Positions 14,637 to 18,767 of a DNA stretch of 18,767 nt are shown here, one piece after another. Position 1 is the stretch's first letter; each line of letters begins with the position of its first letter. Location of the stretch: the NCBI GenBank assembly GCA_910579465.1, contig CAJTUB010000014.1, forward strand, positions 1-18,767. Reading direction: 5' to 3'. The translations under genes and the position numbers were made by a program. The stretch is from an uncultured Lachnospiraceae bacterium (GTDB lineage: Bacteria > Bacillota > Clostridia > Lachnospirales > Lachnospiraceae). Below the pieces are notes generated by a model, which saw nothing but the letters and a program-made list of their open reading frames with translations, was not told where the DNA came from and did no database searches.

Positions 14637-15461
14637 GTGTCACATAATCATCAGAAAAAAATTGCGGTAATCAATGATTTCTGCGGCTTCGGACGCTGCT
14701 CCATCTCCGTTTCCCTGCCGCTCATTTCCGCACTGAAAATCCAGTGCTGCCCTTTGCCTACCTCGGTATTTTCCAATCACACGGGCTTTGACAGCTTCTA
14801 TTACACGGATTTTACGGCGCATATGGATGCGTACATAGATGAGTGGGAAAAGCTTGATTTACAGTTCAATGGCATTCTCACGGGATTTCTTGGTTCTCCT
14901 GCGCAGATTGAGATTGTAAAACGGTTTCTGGTGCGCTTCCGGGCAAAAAGCACGATTACGGTCATCGACCCGGTCATGGGAGACCACGGTTCACTTTATC
15001 CGACCTATTCGCCGCGCCTTGCGGAGCAGATGCGCTCCCTCGTGCCGCATGCGGATATCTTGACACCGAATCTGACTGAGGCATGTATCCTGACCGGAAC
15101 GGAGTACCGTGCGGATATGGACGAGGCTGCGCTGACAGAATTATGCGAAAAGCTGTACCATATGGGGGCGGATAAGATTGTAATTTCAGGTCTGGAGCGC
15201 GGGGAGTTTCTGGAAAACTTTATTTATGAGCCGGGGAAAGCCCCTGCTAAGATTACAGAACAAAAAGCGGGGCCCTGCCGTTCCGGGACAGGGGATGTGT
15301 TTTCCTCCATTATCGCAGCGGATGTGGTTAACGGGCGGGAGCTGACCGATTCGGTGCGCCATGCCTCCTCGTTTATTGCGAAGGTGTTGCGCCGGACCGT
15401 GGAGCTCGATGTGCCGAAAACCGACGGGCTCTGCTTTGAGGAATTCTTATCTGAGATATAA
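14637..15461 (+). CDS. pdxK: Pyridoxal/pyridoxamine kinase
   Basis: PdxK phosphorylates pyridoxal, pyridoxine or pyridoxamine with ATP in the cytoplasm, the salvage route to pyridoxal phosphate. The 274-aa protein has the ribokinase-fold PdxK/PdxY pattern: VINDFCGFGRCS near the N-terminus, TSVFSNHTGFDSF with the substrate loop, DPVMGDHG (111-118), LTPNLTEACILTG (about 142-154) and the anion hole and catalytic base SGTGDVFSS (D220). The start is GTG 14637, preceded by AAGGAGGG at about 9 nt. It is the first gene of a tight operon (gaps of 19 and 17 bp) with an ECF S component and a radical SAM protein, and is divergent from a MocR-like regulator, the usual PLP-sensing partner of B6 genes. The family assignment is firm; preference among B6 vitamers is not readable. 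Confidence 0.92.
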   Translation: MSHNHQKKIAVINDFCGFGRCSISVSLPLISALKIQCCPLPTSVFSNHTGFDSFYYTDFTAHMDAYIDEWEKLDLQFNGILTGFLGSPAQIEIVKRFLVRFRAKSTITVIDPVMGDHGSLYPTYSPRLAEQMRSLVPHADILTPNLTEACILTGTEYRADMDEAALTELCEKLYHMGADKIVISGLERGEFLENFIYEPGKAPAKITEQKAGPCRSGTGDVFSSIIAADVVNGRELTDSVRHASSFIAKVLRRTVELDVPKTDGLCFEEFLSEI

Positions 15462-15480
15462 GGAAGGACAGGTGAAGGCG

Positions 15481-15975
15481 ATGAAAAAGGACAGGGTAAA
15501 ATTGATGTGTATCACAGGCGTGTTTACTGCCGTGATATTTGTATTTACTGCATATTTCCATGTACCGAGCCATAACGGCTATACCCATGTCGGGGACGGG
15601 TTTATTTACCTTGCCGCCTGTCTGCTTCCGCCGTGGTATGCGGTATTTGCGGGAGCAGGGGGAGCGCTGCTTGCGGACTGCCTGACCGGGTTTGCCATGT
15701 GGGCGCCGGGCTCTGTTGTTATTAAGACGGCTGCGGTGTTGTTTTTTTCCTCGCGCACAAAAAAGATTATCACGGTCAGGAATATGCTTGCCCTGTTACC
15801 GGCGGCGTTTCTGTGTGTCGGCGGCTACTATCTTTATGAATCGCTGATTACAGAGAATTTTGTGGCTCCCCTTGCCGGTATTCCGGGCTATATCACACAG
15901 TCGGTATTCAGCAGTCTTTTGTTTCTTTTGGTGGGAATGGCGGTCGATAGGCTGAACCTGAAAAAATATCTGTAA
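15481..15975 (+). CDS. ECF transporter S component, probably for a vitamin B6 form
   Basis: This 164-aa membrane protein has about six hydrophobic helices and the layout of an energy-coupling factor S component, the substrate-binding subunit that works with shared EcfA/EcfT modules encoded elsewhere. Visible features are the early HVPSHNGYTHVGDGFIYLA region, GAGGALLADCLTGFAMWAPGSVVIKT with its conserved A-D-x-x-x-G and P-x-x-x-x-K pattern, and a C-terminal helix ending in VGMAVDRL. I recall a family (TIGR04002) of this type, not checked here. I start at ATG 15481 (MKKDRVKL), with AGGTGAAGG just upstream; the frame is open further but overlaps pdxK. Lying 19 bp after pdxK, it most likely takes up a B6 vitamer for that kinase (PdxU-like), which is inference from context. 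Confidence 0.8.
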   Translation: MKKDRVKLMCITGVFTAVIFVFTAYFHVPSHNGYTHVGDGFIYLAACLLPPWYAVFAGAGGALLADCLTGFAMWAPGSVVIKTAAVLFFSSRTKKIITVRNMLALLPAAFLCVGGYYLYESLITENFVAPLAGIPGYITQSVFSSLLFLLVGMAVDRLNLKKYL

Positions 15976-15992
15976 AACGGAGGGAAAGCAGG

Positions 15993-16598
15993 ATGATGAC
16001 AATTACGTATGGAGTAAAGAACGGGATTTATGTGAATATGACGAACCGTTGTCCCTGTGCCTGCACCTTTTGCCTGCGGCATAACGGGGACGGCATTTTC
16101 GGCTCGGGTCCGCTCTGGCTGGAACGCGAGCCTTCCGTAAAGGAGGTCTGCGACAGCATCGATACATGGGAGCTTGCGGCGTATGACGAGGTCGTCTTTT
16201 GCGGCTATGGCGAGCCGACCGAGCGTCTTGAGGAGCTTCTGCAGGTTGCCGCCCATATCAAAGAAAAAAGCGATATTAAAATCCGTATCAATACAAACGG
16301 GCTTTCCGACCTGATCTGGGGAGAAAAAACCGCTCCGAAGCTGAAAGGCCTGATTGATACCGTATCGGTCAGCCTGAACGCAACCAACAAGGAGGAATAC
16401 TTCCGGATTGTCCGTCCGAAGTTCGGGCCGGACTCCTACGATGCGATGCTCCGCTTTACAAAGGACTGCACGGAATATGTGCCAGAGGTCGTGATGACGG
16501 TAGTCGATGTCGTGACCTCGAAGGAGGAGCAGGAGCGTTGCCGGGAGATTTGTGAGGCGCTTGGCGCAACGCTCCGCGTGCGTCCGTATGAGAGCTGA
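15993..16598 (+). CDS. Small radical SAM protein of the TatD-associated type
   Basis: This 201-aa protein is a radical SAM enzyme of unknown reaction. The cluster motif CxxxCxxC is at C20, C24 and C27 (NRCPCACTFCLR), the SAM-binding GGE-like motif is CGYGEPT (70-76), and later strands read IRINTNGL and VSVSLNA. NGDGIFGSGPLWLEREPSV after the cluster and RIVRPKFGPDSYDAM are characteristic of the TatD-associated family I know as TIGR04038 and the related TIGR04100, recalled from memory. There is no auxiliary-cluster or SPASM domain. No tatD gene is in the window; instead it follows an ECF S component by 17 bp. The first ATG (15993) has CGGAGGG about 9 nt upstream; a second ATG follows directly. 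A link to vitamin B6 or its transport is suggested only by the operon. Confidence 0.88.
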   Translation: MMTITYGVKNGIYVNMTNRCPCACTFCLRHNGDGIFGSGPLWLEREPSVKEVCDSIDTWELAAYDEVVFCGYGEPTERLEELLQVAAHIKEKSDIKIRINTNGLSDLIWGEKTAPKLKGLIDTVSVSLNATNKEEYFRIVRPKFGPDSYDAMLRFTKDCTEYVPEVVMTVVDVVTSKEEQERCREICEALGATLRVRPYES

Positions 16599-16608
16599 TA
16601 AAAATTAG

Positions 16609-16673
16609 CGGTAGCCGGAGAAGGTCCGGTACCGTAGCCGCAGGCACATGAAAAAATAAGGTAGCGGCTTTTT
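16609..16673 (+). terminator. Terminator of the pdxK operon with an alternative hairpin
   Basis: AGCCGC (16636-16641) pairs with GCGGCT (16664-16669), followed by a T run to 16673. Just before it CGGTA-CCGG pairs with CCGG-TACCG (16609-16634), and GCGG (16608-16611) can instead use the CCGC of the second stem, so the two folds can exclude each other. Confidence 0.65.
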
Positions 16674-16691
16674 CTAGTACAATTTTCAATT

Positions 16692-16712
16692 ACAGCAGAA
16701 GGCTTTTGCTGT
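16692..16712. repeat. 21-bp near-perfect palindrome
   Basis: ACAGCAGAAG and CTTTTGCTGT flank a single G, with one G-T position. It sits between two terminators. It may be an operator-like dyad or the stem of a third hairpin. Confidence 0.45.
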
Positions 16713-16721
16713 CTGAAGGAA

Positions 16722-16751
16722 GGGGACGCGCTTCATGCGCCGCCCCTTTTT
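16722..16751 (+). terminator. Strong Rho-independent terminator
   Basis: GGGG (16722-16725) with CCCC (16743-16746) and GCGC (16728-16731) with GCGC (16737-16740) close a 5-nt loop, followed by TTTTT. It is a second terminator after the pdxK operon, or the end of a short unidentified transcript. Confidence 0.8.
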
Positions 16752-16762
16752 CTTGAATTTTT

Positions 16763-16954
16763 GTTACTATTCACAGCCGACATGGTTTCACAGACAGGTG
16801 CGTCATGCCTTGCATGGAAGCAACCGTCTGTGAAACCATGTCAGGTCTGTGGAGCAGTCACCCACCCACATAAGCAGTCTTAGCTCCGCAAGGAGCGGGA
16901 CTGGAGCCCGTAAGGGCAACGAGTGCGCATGGGGGTGGGGCTGTGAATAGTAAC
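16763..16954. mobile_element. 192-bp MITE-like element with terminal inverted repeats
   Basis: GTTACTATTCACAGCC (16763-16778) is the exact reverse complement of the last 16 bases (16939-16954). GAATTTTT flanks both sides (16755-16762 and 16955-16962), an 8-bp candidate target-site duplication. Inside are a 17-bp perfect inverted repeat (16779-16795 with 16826-16842), a CCCACCC/GGGTGGG pairing (16861-16867 with GGG from 16933), and two hairpins with GCAA and GTAA tetraloops (16883-16896, 16906-16917). It has no coding frame, so it would depend on a transposase elsewhere. A structured RNA is an alternative reading. Confidence 0.75.
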
Positions 16955-16983
16955 GAATTTTTTTACCAAATCCCAAAAAACAC

Positions 16984-17014
16984 TTGACTGTAAACCTTGT
17001 TGATTGTTTATGAT
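16984..17014 (+). promoter_or_regulatory. MerR-type promoter with 19-bp spacer
   Basis: TTGACT (16984-16989) and TATGAT (17009-17014) are 19 bp apart, the long spacer typical of promoters activated by MerR proteins. GTAAAC and GTTTAT (16990-16995 and 17006-17011) form an inverted repeat within it. It directly precedes the MerR gene, so autoregulation is likely. Confidence 0.7.
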
Positions 17015-17052
17015 AGTAGTAACAATACCGGAAAGAAAAAGGAGTGGAGCGT

Positions 17053-17898
17053 ATGACAATAAAGGAAGTAGAGGAACGGACGGGATTAGCGCGTTCCAAT
17101 ATACGTTTTTATGAAAAAGAGGGACTGATTGAGCCGCTGCGTAAGGAAAGCAACGGTTACAGGGATTATACGGAACAGGATGTAGAGGAGATTAAGAAAA
17201 TTGCATTCCTGCGTACCGTGGGAATTACAATTGAAGATGTCCGCAGGCTTTCCAAAAAAGAGACAAATTTGCACGAAGTGCTTGAAAAGCAGAAGAAGCT
17301 TCTGGAGGAGCAGCTCTCCGGCTTACAAAATGCAAAAAGAATGTGTGAAGACCTCCTGACCTGCGAGAAGCTGGATTATGAGAAGCTTAATGTAGAGAAT
17401 TATGTTGCTGACCTGGAGAGCTGCTGGAATGAAAATAAAGCGGTGTTTAAGCTGGATTCGGTTAGCTTTATTTATCTGTGGGGAGGAACGATGGTATGGG
17501 GAAGCCTGACACTTGTCAGCCTGCTGATTGCAGCAGCCTCTGTCTGGTATCTGCCTGCCCGGATACCGGTCCAGTGGAGCGACGGCACAGCAAGCGCCCT
17601 TGTGGACAGGAGATTTATCCTGGCATATCCGGCAGCCTGTATCCTGATTCGTTTTTTGCTGCGGCCGGGAATAGACAGGTGGCTGAAAAGGAACGCGGTT
17701 CATAGTGAGAGCCTTACGAATTATGTGACAAATTATCTATGCTTTCTTGCAGTATCGGTACAGGTATTTACCATTTTGTTTGTAAATGGGATTGTAAAAA
17801 ATGTAACGATAGTCCTTCTGGCAGATACGGTGGTACTGTTCGGGGTGCTTTTAGCAGGGTGGAGAAAACTGTCGAAAAGGGAAGAAAAAGCTCGATAG
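17053..17898 (+). CDS. Membrane-bound MerR regulator with SdpI-like (DUF1648) domain
   Basis: The 281-aa protein joins a DNA-binding domain to a membrane domain. Residues 1-70 are a MerR winged helix (TIKEVEERTGLARSNIRFYE, then GYRDYTEQDVEEI). A coiled coil follows (about 70-105; EVLEKQKKLLEEQLSGLQ). Four hydrophobic helices lie at about 139-167, 188-204, 226-247 and 252-270. The segment RIPVQWSDGTASALVDRR (170-187) before the second helix resembles the DUF1648 phrase of SdpI, IPxHWNxxGxxDR, with Gln in place of the usual His. I use ATG 17053, 8 nt after GGAG; the in-frame GTG 17044 overlaps that site. Its promoter has MerR geometry. I infer a one-piece sensor of envelope stress or a peptide toxin; the ligand is unknown. 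Confidence 0.8.
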   Translation: MTIKEVEERTGLARSNIRFYEKEGLIEPLRKESNGYRDYTEQDVEEIKKIAFLRTVGITIEDVRRLSKKETNLHEVLEKQKKLLEEQLSGLQNAKRMCEDLLTCEKLDYEKLNVENYVADLESCWNENKAVFKLDSVSFIYLWGGTMVWGSLTLVSLLIAAASVWYLPARIPVQWSDGTASALVDRRFILAYPAACILIRFLLRPGIDRWLKRNAVHSESLTNYVTNYLCFLAVSVQVFTILFVNGIVKNVTIVLLADTVVLFGVLLAGWRKLSKREEKAR

Positions 17899-17905
17899 GA
17901 AGAAA

Positions 17906-17934
17906 TTGACAAAGACATGGGGAGATGCTAAGCT
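17906..17934 (+). promoter_or_regulatory. Possible promoter between merR and the last gene
   Basis: A perfect TTGACA (17906-17911) has TAAGCT 17 bp downstream (17929-17934), a weak -10. It would give a leader of about 150 nt before the membrane-anchored protein gene. Confidence 0.4.
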
Positions 17935-18047
17935 TGAAATAAGATGTATTTCTATTTCTCGGTAGAACGGGGAAAAGGAATCTGTGTAAATGGAAAAGGG
18001 ATGATTCATCATCCGGAATAGCCAATGCTTTCTTTCAAGGAGGGGAT

Positions 18048-18071
18048 ATGGTAATGTTCAAAAGGATATAA
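18048..18071 (+). CDS. Possible 7-codon leader peptide
   Basis: ATG 18048 follows AAGGAGGGG (18037-18045) and encodes MVMFKRI before TAA at 18069-18071. It ends 19 bp before the next gene, which has its own GGAAGGAG site. It could be a translated upstream frame or the worn start of a lost gene; the spacing of its ribosome site is short. Confidence 0.3.
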   Translation: MVMFKRI

Positions 18072-18090
18072 TGACGGAAGGAGTAAAGTT

Positions 18091-18678
18091 ATGGGTAAAA
18101 AGAAAGTAATTTTGATTTTGGTTTTTGCTGTGCTGCTATGTGCCGGAGGGCTGATTGTCTTTATTCTTCACAGGCAGAAATGGAAGCCACCGAAGCCGCC
18201 GGAACTGTTAGAACTGCCGGAGAAGGAGAGCCTCATGCTATCGGAACAGTTCAGTATAGAGGATATCCATTATGCGGACGGGATTGTAAAGGTTAAGTTC
18301 AGTAATGCTTCGGAAGACGAGTATGATTACTATTTTATTGAAGCAAAGGGTCTGGAGGTCTGGCAGGAAGGCGGATGGAAGGAACTGTACTATGTCAGTT
18401 GGAATGAAGACATCTATAGAATGGTAGATGATTACACTGATGAGTGTACTCAGGGTTGCCAGTATGCCGTGGGGCCGGATTGGCAATGGCTTAAATATGG
18501 GCATGAGGATGATTCAAAGGTAAATTTGCTTAGAAAAGACTCATCGGATATATTTATAATAAAAACAGCGAAGGAAAAGTATGGCATACTTGAAAAGGGC
18601 GAATACCGGGTATTTTATATTGTATCGGATGAGGAGAAAGCGGTGGAGATTGCCTACCAGACGTTTTCGGTAGAGTAG
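18091..18678 (+). CDS. Membrane-anchored extracytoplasmic protein of unknown function
   Basis: I do not recognise a family with certainty. The 195-aa protein has a basic start and one hydrophobic helix (about residues 5-27; VILILVFAVLLCAGGLIVFI), then a proline-rich linker (WKPPKPPELLELPE) and an outside domain of about 140 residues. The cysteine in the helix lacks a clear lipobox. The outer domain is rich in Asp, Glu, Tyr and Trp with alternating hydrophobics, and its end, ILEKGEYRVFYIV to the final FSVE strand, resembles the last strands of Ig-like domains in Firmicute surface proteins. GGAAGGAG lies 8 nt before ATG 18091. It is richer in A and T than the central genes. It follows the membrane MerR gene and may be its target, which is inference. 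Confidence 0.65.
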   Translation: MGKKKVILILVFAVLLCAGGLIVFILHRQKWKPPKPPELLELPEKESLMLSEQFSIEDIHYADGIVKVKFSNASEDEYDYYFIEAKGLEVWQEGGWKELYYVSWNEDIYRMVDDYTDECTQGCQYAVGPDWQWLKYGHEDDSKVNLLRKDSSDIFIIKTAKEKYGILEKGEYRVFYIVSDEEKAVEIAYQTFSVE

Positions 18679-18730
18679 CAGGTCAGGGAGAAGAGAATTA
18701 GCAGAAGAAGCCTTTAAAGAGAAAGCCTTA

Positions 18731-18767
18731 GCCGCCAGAAGCGAGGCTTCCGGCGGCACGCGTGCCG
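18731..18767. repeat. GC-rich hairpin and 14-bp palindrome at the window edge
   Basis: GCCGCC (18731-18736) with GGCGGC (18752-18757) and GAAGC (18738-18742) with GCTTC (18746-18750) form an 11-bp stem with one A-C mismatch and a GAG loop. CGGCACGCGTGCCG (18754-18767) is a perfect palindrome overlapping it. It may end the preceding gene; the sequence stops here, so any U-tract is unseen. Confidence 0.5.

Noticed and set aside
16678..16751. Small RNA starting after TACAAT at 16678-16683 and ending at the strong terminator
   Set aside because: No -35 is visible 16-18 bp upstream, so a separate promoter is not supported by the sequence.

Overview
The window looks like a chromosomal stretch from a low-to-mid GC Firmicute, most likely a Lachnospiraceae-type gut Clostridium. 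The reasons are strong AGGAGG-type ribosome binding sites, sigma-A promoters with TGn extended -10 boxes, the gene families present (asnA, 7TM-GGDEF/EAL proteins, an ECF S component, a TatD-associated type radical SAM protein) and hairpin-rich spacers. I recognise no rRNA, tRNA, CRISPR array, phage gene or transposase. Family assignments come from reading motifs, not from searches.

Layout. 1-2306: an MFS transporter (minus) divergent from an AraC-type regulator (plus), with candidate half-sites between them. 2419-6598: a divergent cyclic-di-GMP pair, a membrane diguanylate cyclase (minus) and a membrane GGDEF-EAL protein (plus) whose GGDEF is degenerate and whose EAL looks active, each with a near-consensus promoter. 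6665-7790: asnA (ammonia-dependent asparagine synthetase) with its own promoter and an 80-nt leader that can form an H-type pseudoknot ending next to the ribosome binding site. 7853-13103: a TetR regulator, then a DUF308 membrane protein, an MmpL/RND exporter and a secreted LxxG-repeat protein, probably one export operon. 13104-13433: a gene-free spacer packed with hairpins. 13434-16598: a MocR/PdxR-like regulator lacking its C-terminal domain, divergent from pyridoxal kinase, an ECF S component and a small radical SAM protein. 16599-17052: terminators, then a 192-bp element with 16-bp terminal inverted repeats and an 8-bp direct repeat at its ends. 17053-18678: a MerR regulator fused to an SdpI-like (DUF1648) membrane domain, and a membrane-anchored protein of unknown function.

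How the parts work together. The window holds several small regulator-plus-target modules: AraC/MFS; cyclase/phosphodiesterase; TetR/RND export; MocR/vitamin B6 salvage and uptake with an attached radical SAM enzyme; and a MerR membrane sensor whose promoter has the 19-bp spacer typical of MerR control.

The points most worth a second look are the asnA leader, the 192-bp structured mobile-like element, the MerR-SdpI-like fusion, the pdxK/ECF/radical SAM operon beside a truncated MocR, and the hairpin block at that truncation.
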